Positions 36,146 to 44,763 are shown, numbered from the stretch's first letter. The stretch is DNA of 64,000 nt from JAHRVQ01 sp051278195 (GCA_051278195.1 JBNMQM010000007.1:1-64000), one strand, 5' to 3'. The notes: generated by a model not told the origin, from the letters alone. Made by a program: numbers and translations.

Positions 36146-37441
36146 AATCGAGACGTCCGCCTGGGCGAAGCCGCGATTTCCTGAAATAGAATCCAATTGA
36201 GCAAGCAATGAAGCGGTCGCCCGTTTAAAGACTGGCATATGGTCTGCGTGGATAGGGTTTGCCTTCGGCAATTTGACGGTTCTTGGATTGCGATGCACAT
36301 CGTTGACCAGGAACTCGTAGTGTAGATGGGGTGCGGTTGCCCAACCTGTCGCGCCGACATAGCCAATGGTTTGCCCTTGTTTGACCGATGCGCCGCTCCG
36401 AATACCCTTGGCAAAGGCAGACAAATGCAAATACTTGGTGGTGTACTGTTGCCCATGTTGAATCACAACGTAGCGACCAGAAGCGCTGTTTTGTCTGGCA
36501 ATCGAGACCTTTCCATCACCTGAGGCAACGACTGGCGTGCCTTTGTTTGCAGCGTAATCTATTCCCCGGTGCGGCATGACCTTTTTGTGGATCGGGTGCA
36601 GTCGGCGTAGGTTGAAGCTAGAGCTAACGTGGGAGAAATGGACGGGGTCGCGTAAAAATGCTTTCCGCAAGCTCCTGCCTTCCGGCGTAAAGTAGTCCCG
36701 TCTGCCTGACTCATCAACATACCTAACGGCAGCATATTTGTTGCCGTAATTGCTGAACTCCGCGGCTAGGATGTCACCTTGGCTGATCTTTTCGCCTTCG
36801 ACGTAGATGTCCTCAAACAGGACCGTAAAGCTATCGCCCTGGCGTAAGTCCAATGCGAAGCTGATGTCCCATTGAAATATGTAAGCTAGCTTCATGATGA
36901 GGTTGTCTGAAAGTCCAGCATCCTTGCCCGCATGGTAAAGGGATGGATGGGTTGCTGTGATGGTTGCGGTCTTATAATTCCGCAGGACCTCAGGCTCTAA
37001 AAGCGTCCATTTTGATGTGAACCCCGCCGCGACTCCAACGACATGCAGTGTTTTGAGTCGACTGACTTCGTATGCAAGGTCTTTCAGTTTGCCATTCTTA
37101 TCCTTGCGAATTTTGATGGTCTGACCTGGCATAATTTTACCCAGGATGGAGGTGTCAGGGCCGAGGGAAATGACCTCGTGAAGCTCCCTGGGAGAGAGCC
37201 CTGCCTTGTTAAAAATGGAGGCGAGGCTGTCGCCAGATCGAATTTTGAAGTGTTGCCAGGGCAGTTCAGGCTCTGCTTCTGGTGTCGGTGGCAGATAAAC
37301 TTCTGATTGCTTTATCGACAGGGACACGGGAATCTGCTCGACGGGTGTCACGTCGCTGTCAGGAACAGCGGACATCGCAACGACCAAGGCAAGTGCTAGG
37401 AGCAACGCTGTCGATAGATGAGATTTCGGGTATCCGGTCAT
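36131..37441 (-). CDS. M23 family metallopeptidase with LysM-like/OapA domain (MepM-like)
   Basis: 436 residues. Signal or anchor helix at the N-terminus (about 8-24), an OapA/LysM-like region (about 62-110, FKIRSGDSLASIFNKAGLS), a middle domain, and a C-terminal lysostaphin-type M23 domain with zinc ligands HRGIDYAA (about 297) and HLHYEF (about 378). Predicted periplasmic endopeptidase cleaving peptidoglycan cross-links for growth. It is the gene normally next to tyrS (divergent, 259-base gap) and converges with erpA, overlapping 15 bases. Confidence 0.92.
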   Translation of the reverse strand: MTGYPKSHLSTALLLALALVVAMSAVPDSDVTPVEQIPVSLSIKQSEVYLPPTPEAEPELPWQHFKIRSGDSLASIFNKAGLSPRELHEVISLGPDTSILGKIMPGQTIKIRKDKNGKLKDLAYEVSRLKTLHVVGVAAGFTSKWTLLEPEVLRNYKTATITATHPSLYHAGKDAGLSDNLIMKLAYIFQWDISFALDLRQGDSFTVLFEDIYVEGEKISQGDILAAEFSNYGNKYAAVRYVDESGRRDYFTPEGRSLRKAFLRDPVHFSHVSSSFNLRRLHPIHKKVMPHRGIDYAANKGTPVVASGDGKVSIARQNSASGRYVVIQHGQQYTTKYLHLSAFAKGIRSGASVKQGQTIGYVGATGWATAPHLHYEFLVNDVHRNPRTVKLPKANPIHADHMPVFKRATASLLAQLDSISGNRGFAQADVSISDGE

Positions 37442-37700
37442 AAAGCAGTAAGCTATTGCTGGTTATTATTGTTGATTATGAAAAGATCGTGCTAAGTATA
37501 TAAAACATATAGGTTTAGCGGAAGGGTTAATCTTATGGGGCAACTCGCGTGCTCTCAAGCCCGCTTTGAAAACCCCCCAACTTCCTGTATTTTGCGCGTC
37601 CCTGAAACCGACTCTGGTGATATTTCGGGAGCGAGAGAGTATAGAGACGTTAGTTTCTGTACAAGACGGTTTTAGATAATAATGATGAATAGGCGAATGT

Positions 37701-38999
37701 ATGGTGGGCGAGACAAACTTAATTGAGCAATTACGAGACCTCGGGCTCATTGCCCAGGTGAGCAGTGAGGAAGTGCTCACTACGCACCTGGAGGGCGAAA
37801 GTCGGACTGTATACTGTGGTTTTGACCCTACTGCCGATAGCTTGCACATCGGCAATTTGGTGCCTTTGTTGGCATTACGTCGGTTCCAGATGGCTGGTCA
37901 TCGGCCAATTCTTCTCGTCGGTGGGGCGACTGGCATGATTGGAGACCCGGGAGGTCGAAACTCTGAGCGAGATCTTAAATCTGCTGACCAGGTGCGTGCA
38001 TTTGTCATCAAAATCCGTGACCAAGCGAGCAGTTTTCTTGATTTTGACTGTGGCGAAAACTCAGCGATTGTCGTGGACAACGCTAGCTGGACAGAAAATC
38101 TGACCGTGATTGATTACCTGCGGGATATCGGTAAACATTTCAGCGTCAATGCCATGGTGCAGAAGGAAACCATTAAGCGCCGTCTAGAGGATGACGAGTC
38201 AGGCATCAGCTATACCGAGTTCAGTTACATGATCCTGCAGTCCTATGACTTTGCTGTTCTAAACCGTGATTATGGTTGCACGATCCAAATGGGCGGTAGT
38301 GATCAATGGGGTAACATTACCAGCGGCATTGATTTGGTCCGTCGTATGAATGGCGAGCAAGCGCATGCGATTACCTACCCTTTGATCACAAATTCGGATG
38401 GCACCAAATTCGGCAAGAGCATGGGTAATGCAGTTTGGATTGATGCCAAGAGAACCTCTCCTTACAGCTTTTACCAATTTTGGCGAAATTCAGCAGATGC
38501 CGATGTGATCCAGTATTTGAAAATTTTCACGTTTATGAGCGAATCTACTTTGTCAGGTTTAGCCACGGCTCATGTGTCAGATCCAGGCCAGCGCGTGGCG
38601 CATGTGGCGCTGGCTCGTGAAGTAACTCGGCTTGTCCATGGTGAGGAGGGCGTCGCGGCTGCCGAACGGATTGCCGATGCAATGTTCCAAAATAGGTTGG
38701 CGAGTTTGAGCGCAGACGACATGGCGCAACTGGCTCAAGATGGCCTGCCGACGACGTTGGTTCAAGGTGGTGAAGTGGCGCTGCTAGAGCTGCTCGTTGA
38801 ATCGGGCCTCGCCATCACGCCTAAGGGAGAAGTGACCCAGGGTCAGGCGCGCAAGTTGATACTGAGTAATGCCGTTGCCGTCAATGGCGAAAAGGTCGCT
38901 GATATTGAAGCGATCCTTACGAAGGCGCAGGCGATGCATGGCCAATACTTGCTCGTCCAGAAAGGTAAAAAAAACCATCACTTGGTTGTTTTTGCCTAA
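37701..38999 (+). CDS. tyrS: Tyrosyl-tRNA synthetase
   Basis: Charges tRNA-Tyr. 432 residues: Rossmann catalytic core with YCGFDPTADSLHIGNLV (HIGH box as HIGN), GGATGMIGDPGGR, MGGSDQWGNI and KFGKSMGN (KMSKS box as KFGKS), and a C-terminal S4-like RNA-binding domain (about 355-432). ATG 37701, AGGCG a short way upstream. Divergent from the M23 peptidase. In Pseudomonas tyrS is followed by an rRNA operon; here a hairpin, a decayed gene and two tRNAs follow. Confidence 0.96.
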   Translation: MVGETNLIEQLRDLGLIAQVSSEEVLTTHLEGESRTVYCGFDPTADSLHIGNLVPLLALRRFQMAGHRPILLVGGATGMIGDPGGRNSERDLKSADQVRAFVIKIRDQASSFLDFDCGENSAIVVDNASWTENLTVIDYLRDIGKHFSVNAMVQKETIKRRLEDDESGISYTEFSYMILQSYDFAVLNRDYGCTIQMGGSDQWGNITSGIDLVRRMNGEQAHAITYPLITNSDGTKFGKSMGNAVWIDAKRTSPYSFYQFWRNSADADVIQYLKIFTFMSESTLSGLATAHVSDPGQRVAHVALAREVTRLVHGEEGVAAAERIADAMFQNRLASLSADDMAQLAQDGLPTTLVQGGEVALLELLVESGLAITPKGEVTQGQARKLILSNAVAVNGEKVADIEAILTKAQAMHGQYLLVQKGKKNHHLVVFA

Positions 39000-39000
39000 A

Positions 39001-39030
39001 CCCGGCCGCGAGCCTAAGTCGCGTCCCGGG
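39001..39030 (+). terminator. GC-rich hairpin after tyrS
   Basis: Immediately after the tyrS stop, CCCGG...CGCGA pairs with TCGCG...CCGGG around loop GCCTAAG. There is no T-run, so it may terminate weakly, stabilise the mRNA end, or be Rho-associated. Confidence 0.5.
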
Positions 39031-39084
39031 ATAAGGGCTGCAATGCCTTAAGGGCTTTGCTAACCTTCTGGTCTAGATATTGCC

Positions 39085-39540
39085 GTGCCGCTTCATTGGC
39101 AAATCCTTTTCTCTTCTGGTCTCTTATTCTTTGCTAGCGCGGGTTCATTTCGTTCTCCGTATTGTAAAGAGGAGGTCGACTATGCGTTGCGACGGGATAA
39201 ACCCGTATTAACGATATACAGCGAGACGGTTGAGTTGTCTCCCGGGCTTAATATGGCGTTTGGATCGCGACAAGCGATTCTACGCAATGGTCTTTTGCCT
39301 CAGGACTATCAAGACCAGCTGGTTCGCGCTGCGCAAGCGATGATTCGTCCTGCTGATACCCGCAAGCAGCAGGTTGATAGAAATTCTATTGCCATCATGC
39401 GCTTCGAGAACTTAAGCAATGACCCGGGCAATGCCTATCTTGCGGACGGCATCGAAGAAAAGTTGCTCCCGCAGGATCTAGCGGGCCTGCCCAGTGTGCC
39501 GTTCTCGCTGTTCTCACCTAATCTAACTGCACAAACAAAA
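39085..39540 (+). pseudogene. Decayed TIR-domain/TolB-like (adenylate cyclase-associated) protein fragment
   Basis: The reading frame contains SFRSPYCKEEVDYALRRDKP and ELSPGLNMAFGSRQAI, matching the second half of bacterial TIR domains, and then IAIMRFENLSNDPGNAYLADG, the start of the TolB/FlgO-like domain common after TIR domains or in class III cyclase-type regulators. The first half of the TIR domain has no counterpart upstream, and the frame runs into A-rich repeats and antisense tRNA after about 39540 rather than a real C-terminus. It is truncated at both ends, a remnant from an accessory gene. Confidence 0.7.
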
Positions 39541-39542
39541 AA

Positions 39543-39582
39543 GTGCACCCAAAAAAAAGTGCACCCAAAAAAAAGGGCACCC
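39543..39582. repeat. 16-bp tandem repeat, GTGCACCC plus A8
   Basis: Two exact copies of GTGCACCCAAAAAAAA (39543-39558, 39559-39574) followed by a variant GGGCACCC that forms one arm of the tRNA terminator. This looks like slippage duplication of terminator material. Confidence 0.85.
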
Positions 39583-39601
39583 AAAGTGGGTACCCTTTTT
39601 T
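39567..39601 (-). terminator. Terminator of the tRNA-Ile/tRNA-Ala operon
   Basis: On the - strand the stem AAAAAGGGTACCCA pairs with TGGGTGCCCTTTTT (one mismatch) around loop CTT, followed by a run of eight T. It begins 4 bases after the tRNA-Ala CCA, where 23S rRNA would start in a normal rRNA operon. Confidence 0.9.
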
Positions 39602-39604
39602 ATT

Positions 39605-39680
39605 TGGTGGAGCCAGGCAGGATCGAACTGCCGACCTCCTGCGTGCAAGGCAGGCGCTCTCCCAGCTGAGCTATGGCCCC
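39605..39680 (-). tRNA. tRNA-Ala (anticodon TGC)
   Basis: A 76-base cloverleaf on the - strand with acceptor GGGGCCA, anticodon TGC and encoded CCA. Second in a two-tRNA operon after tRNA-Ile; this order is that of the rRNA-operon spacer, but there is no rRNA on either side. Confidence 0.95.
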
Positions 39681-39758
39681 AGAAACTTGTTCTGGTGTTG
39701 GGCATTGATCGCCCAACCTGGAATTACTTCTTTCGTTCTTACTTCTACGTCCCTACCT

Positions 39759-39779
39759 CTGGTGGGTCTGGGTAGATTT
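39759..39779 (-). repeat. Duplicate of the tRNA-Ile 3' end
   Basis: 21 bases matching the 3' end of tRNA-Ile including CCA (20 of 21 identical to 39842-39862), placed 83 bases downstream of the original on the same strand. The 9-mer CACCGACCT from the same tRNA also recurs at 39797 and 39818 besides 39867. It may be an attachment-site remnant or internal duplication. Confidence 0.85.
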
Positions 39780-39842
39780 AACGGGCAAACCTTTTGCACC
39801 GACCTAATCCACATAGACACCGACCTACTTCGTTCATATCGC

Positions 39843-39919
<77 letters not shown>

Positions 39920-39954
39920 AACGAGTTAAACGTCGCGAGATCGAGAGGAGCGGT

Positions 39955-39982
39955 ATTATACGCAGGGCGATTTGTTTTACAA
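39955..39982 (-). promoter_or_regulatory. Promoter of the tRNA-Ile/tRNA-Ala operon
   Basis: On the - strand, TTGTAA and TATAAT with 16 bases between; the -10 is followed by ACCGCTCC, a GC-rich discriminator like the other tRNA promoters here. The tRNA begins about 36 bases after the -10. Confidence 0.75.
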
Positions 39983-40041
39983 CGATTCAACGTCGAGAAT
40001 CTGCAACGAATTGCGATGCGTGTCCGTGGCATAATGTACCC

Positions 40042-40962
40042 ATGACAAATGAATTCGACATTCTTCGCCTATTCGCTCAGGGCGAATATCTCTCTGATAC
40101 AGAGAAACACCGGGAATTGGTCGCTCGCTTCGGTATGAAGTGTGCTTCAGATGGTGAAAAAATTTATCTAGAAACTCCCCTTGAGTTGCTGGACGCAGAA
40201 TTGGTGCGCGAGGCTATTTCTTCGCCCGTGCAACAAGATTTATCGCGATTGGATATCCATTGGACTCTGGACTCGACCAATAGTTATGTTTTGAACCTTA
40301 GCAATACCGCAGACTTTCATGGCTATGTTTGCCTTGCTGAGCAGCAAACAGCTGGCCGCGGTCGGCGCGGCAGGCACTGGGTGAGCCCCTTCGGTAAGAA
40401 TATTTACCTTTCCCTTGGGTGGGTCATGCCGCTTGATCAGCCAGTTGAAGGCTTAAGTCTCGCTGTCGGCACCTGCGTTGCTAAAGCAATTCGCGCGGTG
40501 TCTCCAACAAAAGTGAGTCTGAAGTGGCCCAATGATATTTTATTAGACGGCGGTAAGGCTGCCGGCATTCTAGTTGAGCTTGCGCCAGGGGTGGCTGCAG
40601 AGCGTCGGTTGGTCATTGGCGTTGGCATTAACCTTGCCATGTCGGCTGAAGACGCTGGGCCAATTGATCAACCCTGGAGTGTCGTTGAGAGGGTATCCAG
40701 AAACGAATTGGTAGCGGTCCTAATTGAAGAGCTGGCAACCGGTCTGAGCACTTTTTCTCAATCCGGGTTTTCGTCTTTTCGTGATAGCTGGCAAGTGCTG
40801 GATGCGCATGCGGGTCTAGAGGTAAGTATTGTTGCGAATGACTTTGTGCAAACAGGCATTAGTCGCGGGGTAACCGCTTCAGGCAATCTGATTTTAGAGA
40901 CCAGTGAAGGGCAAAAGGTTTTTAATGCTGGCGAGGTGAGTCTTCGAGTGCGTGCAGAATGA
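40042..40962 (+). CDS. birA: Biotin-protein ligase BirA with shortened DNA-binding domain
   Basis: Attaches biotin to the carboxyl carrier protein of acetyl-CoA carboxylase. 306 residues; the catalytic domain is complete with DSTNSYVL, biotinyl-AMP loop GRGRRGR (about 114), SPFGKNIYLSLGW, KWPNDILL and KAAGILVEL. The N-terminal winged helix, a biotin-operon repressor in E. coli, is about 14 residues shorter: between LFAQGEYLS and GEKIYL the segment for the recognition helix (GMSRAAINKHIQ in E. coli) has no equivalent. Repression may be lost. Overlaps the next gene by ATGA; coaX, normally next, is absent. Confidence 0.94.
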   Translation: MTNEFDILRLFAQGEYLSDTEKHRELVARFGMKCASDGEKIYLETPLELLDAELVREAISSPVQQDLSRLDIHWTLDSTNSYVLNLSNTADFHGYVCLAEQQTAGRGRRGRHWVSPFGKNIYLSLGWVMPLDQPVEGLSLAVGTCVAKAIRAVSPTKVSLKWPNDILLDGGKAAGILVELAPGVAAERRLVIGVGINLAMSAEDAGPIDQPWSVVERVSRNELVAVLIEELATGLSTFSQSGFSSFRDSWQVLDAHAGLEVSIVANDFVQTGISRGVTASGNLILETSEGQKVFNAGEVSLRVRAE

Positions 40963-41639
40963 AGTACATTTTTATGAGTCTTTTGGTCCTAAACCTTGCT
41001 TACTTTGCTTCACAGCATATGGTGGCGCCTGACCAAGATGTTGACAATGTCCAGCTGAGGCGCAGCGATCAGGGTGCAAAAATAGTCCTTCTGAAAGAAA
41101 AAAGCACTCCGGCAGTCCGTAATGCTGAGATGAGCGAGGTGGTGAGTAATCCGCTTCGGCTGACCAGCGATGATTCTCAGACCTGTATTGCGGTCGGCCC
41201 GTTTGCTGATGTGTTTTCAGGGCAGGACGCACTTGAGCAGCTAGCGGCGCTGGACTTGTCAGTTGATTTGAAGGCGGTTGATGTGACGACGGGAGAGAGT
41301 GACTTCAGGTTATTGATACCGCCTGCTCCCTCGGCGGAGGTGGCATTTCGTAAGTTGAGAGAGCTTCAAGCCAGTGATATCGATAGTTACGTGATTACTC
41401 AAGGTCCTCAGGCGATGGGTATTTCTTTGGGTGTGTTCTCAACCGCCATGGCTGCTGAGTCTCTGCAGGATAGGCTTGACGCGTTGGGGTATGCCGGCGA
41501 AATCATCAAGATTGAAAGGTTGGCGCGCACCTACTGGCTTTTTCCTGCGCGAGATATAGATGCCGATATCAGTACGTCCGCGTGGATGGAAAATCGACCC
41601 GATTTAGAATTAAGACCAATGAAGTGCGTAGAAAGCTAA
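40959..41639 (+). CDS. SPOR-domain (sporulation-related repeat) protein
   Basis: 226 residues. A single hydrophobic N-terminal segment (about 3-20) is followed by a linker and two repeats resembling SPOR domains (about 72-145, TCIAVGPFADVFSGQDALEQL; and 145-215, ISLGVFSTAMAAESLQDRL), which bind denuded peptidoglycan glycans at division sites. It lies in the usual birA-coaX-SPOR place but directly overlaps birA by 4 bases. tRNA-Thr follows after 59 bases. The function is inferred from the domain only. Confidence 0.85.
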   Translation: MKYIFMSLLVLNLAYFASQHMVAPDQDVDNVQLRRSDQGAKIVLLKEKSTPAVRNAEMSEVVSNPLRLTSDDSQTCIAVGPFADVFSGQDALEQLAALDLSVDLKAVDVTTGESDFRLLIPPAPSAEVAFRKLRELQASDIDSYVITQGPQAMGISLGVFSTAMAAESLQDRLDALGYAGEIIKIERLARTYWLFPARDIDADISTSAWMENRPDLELRPMKCVES

Positions 41640-41646
41640 TTATAGT

Positions 41647-41675
41647 TTGATACCCAGTAATAATTCCCCTACAAT
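41647..41675 (+). promoter_or_regulatory. Promoter of tRNA-Thr(TGT)
   Basis: TTGATA and TACAAT spaced by 17 bases, followed by TTGCTCCCTG, the GC-rich discriminator type seen at other stable-RNA promoters here. Confidence 0.8.
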
Positions 41676-41698
41676 TTGCTCCCTGATTTTTACGGTAC

Positions 41699-41774
41699 GC
41701 CGCTATAGCTCAGTAGGTAGAGCAACTGATTTGTAATCAGTAGGTCCCGAGTTCGATTCTTGGTGGCGGCACCA
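41699..41774 (+). tRNA. tRNA-Thr (anticodon TGT)
   Basis: A 76-base cloverleaf with acceptor GCCGCTA, anticodon loop ATTTGTAAT with TGT, and an encoded ACCA end. Confidence 0.95.
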
Positions 41775-41867
41775 GAAAAACAGTAGAAAAGTAGAGTGAA
41801 AAGGCGGCCTTGGGTCATTAAACTTGTGTCAAGAACGCAGGCGCGGGCACCTTTCACCAAAATTTAA

Positions 41868-41896
41868 TTGACATCGGTTTAACTCGTGGGCAAAAT
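41868..41896 (+). promoter_or_regulatory. Promoter of the tRNA-Tyr/Gly/Thr-tuf operon
   Basis: Perfect TTGACA, 17-base spacer and CAAAAT, followed by CTAGCGCCTC. tRNA-Tyr starts 16 bases later. Confidence 0.85.
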
Positions 41897-41911
41897 CTAG
41901 CGCCTCATTTC

Positions 41912-41995
41912 GGAGGGGTTCCTGAGTGGCCAAAGGGATCAGACTGTAAATCTGACGCGCAAGCTTCGGTGGTTCGAATCCACCCCCCTCCACCA
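41912..41995 (+). tRNA. tRNA-Tyr (anticodon GTA)
   Basis: An 84-base class II tRNA with acceptor GGAGGGG/CCCCTCC, anticodon GTA and a long variable arm. CCA is encoded. First in the classical Tyr-Gly-Thr-tufB cluster. Confidence 0.95.
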
Positions 41996-42068
41996 ATTTG
42001 GTGGGCCTGGAGTTTGGCTGTGAGCGAAGCGACCGTCGATTAGAGTAGTAGATTGGAAGTAGAAGTTG

Positions 42069-42142
<74 letters not shown>

Positions 42143-42204
42143 TCCGTTCTCGTTCTTTTAAAGAAAGAGTCCGGGGAAGTGGTTGGGTCAATGAGTTTGT
42201 AGTT

Positions 42205-42280
<76 letters not shown>

Positions 42281-42406
42281 TAACTATTGCTAGCGATGGG
42301 CAGTCATGGCTAGAGAGAATTTTTTATAAAACATGCGACGCAAGTCGTTAATCCAAAGGCTAGAGAACTAGCTGTCCTGTTCGGGCTGTTGAGGGGAGTA
42401 ATCCAG

Positions 42407-43597
42407 ATGTCCAAAGAGAAGTTTGAGCGGACGAAGCCGCACTTAAACGTAGGCACCATTGGTCACGTTGACCATGGTAAGACAACGCTAACAGCGGCGA
42501 TCACAAAAGTCTGTGCAGAAACTTGGGGTGGTACATTCTCCGATTTCGCAGCGATTGATAATGCGCCAGAAGAGCGGGAACGTGGTATCACGATTTCGAC
42601 TTCACACGTTGAATATGACTCACCTGCCCGTCACTACGCGCACGTTGATTGCCCGGGACACGCTGACTATGTGAAGAACATGATCACTGGTGCTGCGCAG
42701 ATGGACGGTGCGATTTTGGTTTGTTCTGCCGCTGATGGCCCCATGCCACAGACGCGCGAGCACATTCTGCTGTCTAAGCAGGTTGGCGTACCTTACATTG
42801 TTGTGTTCCTGAACAAGGCTGACATGGTCGATGACGAGGAGTTGGTTGAGCTTGTTGAGATGGAAGTTCGTGAACTTCTTGACCAGTACGATTTTCCTGG
42901 CGACGACACACCGATTATTATCGGTAGTGCATTAAAGGCGCTTGAAGGCGACCAGTCTGACATTGGTGCGCCGTCCATTATTAAATTGGTTGAAACGTTG
43001 GACTCCTACATTCCTGAGCCCGAGCGTGCCATTGACCAGCCATTCCTGATGCCAATCGAAGACGTGTTCTCGATCTCTGGTCGCGGTACGGTTGTCACGG
43101 GTCGAATTGACCGTGGTATTGTGAAGGTTGGTGATGATCTAGAAATCGTCGGCATCAAGGACACGATGAAGACGACTTGTACGGGCGTTGAGATGTTCCG
43201 TAAGTTACTCGACGAAGGTCGTGCAGGCGAGAACGTTGGTGTTCTGCTGCGTGGTACCAAGCGTGACGATGTTGAACGTGGTCAGGTACTGGCGAAGCCA
43301 GGTTCTATCACGCCTCATACGAAGTTCATGGGTGAAGTTTACGTTTTGTCGAAAGATGAAGGCGGACGCCACACGCCATTTTTCAAAGGCTACAAGCCTC
43401 AGTTCTTCTTTGAGACGACTGACGTTACGGGTGCTTGTGAGTTACCAGAAGGCACTGAAATGGTGATGCCTGGTGATAACGTGAATTTGGATGTTGAACT
43501 GATCGCACCGATTGCGATGGAAGAAGGTCAGCGTTTTGCGATCCGCGAGGGTGGTCGAACGGTGGGTGCTGGTGTTGTGACAAAGATCCACGCTTAA
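42407..43597 (+). CDS. tufB: Elongation factor Tu (copy 1)
   Basis: Carries aminoacyl-tRNA to the ribosome. 396 residues: G1 GHVDHGKTT, switch I region ending RGITIST, G3 DCPGH, G4 NKAD, then beta-barrel domains 2 and 3. ATG 42407 follows GAGGGGAGTA; an in-frame extension upstream to 42389 is not conserved. It belongs to the tRNA-tufB operon and precedes tRNA-Trp and secE. The coding DNA agrees with copy 2 (59156-60346) from the second base of the start codon up to the stop codon; only the start (ATG against GTG) and stop (TAA against TAG) appear to differ. Confidence 0.97.
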   Translation: MSKEKFERTKPHLNVGTIGHVDHGKTTLTAAITKVCAETWGGTFSDFAAIDNAPEERERGITISTSHVEYDSPARHYAHVDCPGHADYVKNMITGAAQMDGAILVCSAADGPMPQTREHILLSKQVGVPYIVVFLNKADMVDDEELVELVEMEVRELLDQYDFPGDDTPIIIGSALKALEGDQSDIGAPSIIKLVETLDSYIPEPERAIDQPFLMPIEDVFSISGRGTVVTGRIDRGIVKVGDDLEIVGIKDTMKTTCTGVEMFRKLLDEGRAGENVGVLLRGTKRDDVERGQVLAKPGSITPHTKFMGEVYVLSKDEGGRHTPFFKGYKPQFFFETTDVTGACELPEGTEMVMPGDNVNLDVELIAPIAMEEGQRFAIREGGRTVGAGVVTKIHA

Positions 43598-43643
43598 GTC
43601 ATAATCTGACCCGTAAGATCTGATGTAAAGACTAGAAAGACTC

Positions 43644-43679
43644 GAAAGGGTTGGCAGCAATGTCAGCCCCTTTCTTTTT
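43644..43679 (+). terminator. Terminator after tuf copy 1
   Basis: GAAAGGG pairs with CCCTTTC around an inner partly paired loop, followed by TTTTT. tRNA-Trp starts 17 bases later, so partial read-through is possible. Confidence 0.75.
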
Positions 43680-43696
43680 GAAAGTTTTCAATGCCT

Positions 43697-43772
43697 AGGC
43701 CAGTAGCTCAATTGGCAGAGCGACGGTCTCCAAAACCGTAGGTTGGGGGTTCGATTCCCTCCTGGCCTGCCA
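43697..43772 (+). tRNA. tRNA-Trp (anticodon CCA)
   Basis: A 76-base tRNA with acceptor AGGCCAG/CTGGCCT, anticodon CCA in GGTCTCCAAAACC, encoded CCA end. It lies between tuf and secE as in Pseudomonas and E. coli. Confidence 0.95.
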
Positions 43773-43822
43773 CTATTGCCCGGGCAGATATATGAATGAT
43801 GGAATTGAATGAGTAGCACTCA

Positions 43823-44194
43823 ATGAGTGGCAAGGAAGAAACAGCGGCAACGAGTCGCATAGATCCACTACTTTGGTTGGTGGTTGTTGCGATTGTGATT
43901 GGTGGTGTTTATGCAAACACAACCTTTGTTGGGGTTAATGTTCTTGTTCGAGCTGTGGCCGGTTTGGGTCTCGCAGCTGTTGCTATCGCGATTGCGTTGC
44001 AGACCTATCGGGGTCGAGCGGGTTGGGAGTTGGCGAAAGAAGCAAGAGTAGAAGTTCGCAAGGTCATCTGGCCAACTCGCGAAGAAACAACGCAGACAAC
44101 TTTGATTGTTGTCGTCGTTGTCATCGTCGTGGGTTTGTTTTTGTGGGGCCTCGATTCAGCTTTGAGCTGGGGCATCCAAGCGGTGATTGGTTGA
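43823..44194 (+). CDS. secE: Preprotein translocase subunit SecE
   Basis: Essential clamp subunit of the SecYEG export channel. 123 residues with three membrane helices (about 17-33, 40-60, 93-115), as in the E. coli-type long SecE, and the conserved amphipathic segment EVRKVIWPTREETTQTT before the last helix. Paired with nusG, which starts 24 bases after its stop; tRNA-Trp precedes it by 50 bases. Confidence 0.96.
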   Translation: MSGKEETAATSRIDPLLWLVVVAIVIGGVYANTTFVGVNVLVRAVAGLGLAAVAIAIALQTYRGRAGWELAKEARVEVRKVIWPTREETTQTTLIVVVVVIVVGLFLWGLDSALSWGIQAVIG

Positions 44195-44218
44195 TGGCGT
44201 ATGCAGCAGGAGAGTTCA

Positions 44219-44752
44219 GTGTCTAAGCGTTGGTTTGTGATTCATGCCTACTCTGGCTACGAGAAGCAGGTCATGCGCGCACTTCAAGAGCGAATTGAGT
44301 TGTGCGACTTCGCTGAAAAGTTCGGTGAGGTGATTGTGCCTTCCGAAGAAGTGGTTGAAATGAAGGCCGGCAAGAAGCGACGCAGTGAGCGTAAGTTTTT
44401 CCCCGGTTATGTTCTGATAGAAATGGAGTTAGGTGATGACACCTGGCACCTAGTGAAGGAAACGCCTCGAGTGATGGGGTTTATTGGCGGCAAGGCAGAT
44501 CAGCCGGCACCAATATCAGATGTTGAGGCCCAGGCTATCTTGCAGCGAGTGCAGGCGGGCAGTGAAAACATCACGCCTAAGACCGTATTTGAGCCTGGCG
44601 AGTTGGTTCGAGTTACCGATGGGCCGTTTAACGACTTTAACGGTGTTGTCGAAGAAGTGAATTATGAGAAGAATCGTCTGCATGTTGCAGTCACGATTTT
44701 TGGTCGTTCTACGCCAGTTGAGCTGGATTTCGGGCAGGTAGAAAAGGGCTAG
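44219..44752 (+). CDS. nusG: Transcription antitermination factor NusG
   Basis: Binds RNA polymerase, suppresses pausing, and links it to Rho or ribosomal protein S10. From GTG 44219 the product has 177 residues: NGN domain (WFVIHAYSGYEKQVMRAL, then RKFFPGYVLIEM; about 1-120) and a KOW domain (about 128-177, GELVRVTDGPFNDFNGVVEE). The upstream ATG 44201 would add six residues; the GGAG inside that extension is the ribosome-binding site for GTG 44219, which decides the start. Confidence 0.97.
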   Translation: MSKRWFVIHAYSGYEKQVMRALQERIELCDFAEKFGEVIVPSEEVVEMKAGKKRRSERKFFPGYVLIEMELGDDTWHLVKETPRVMGFIGGKADQPAPISDVEAQAILQRVQAGSENITPKTVFEPGELVRVTDGPFNDFNGVVEEVNYEKNRLHVAVTIFGRSTPVELDFGQVEKG

Positions 44753-44763
44753 AAAAGCAAACT

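Noticed and set aside
39601..39669. C-terminus of the TIR-like reading frame as part of a functional protein
   Set aside because: This stretch is antisense to the terminator and tRNA-Ala and is coding only by chance.
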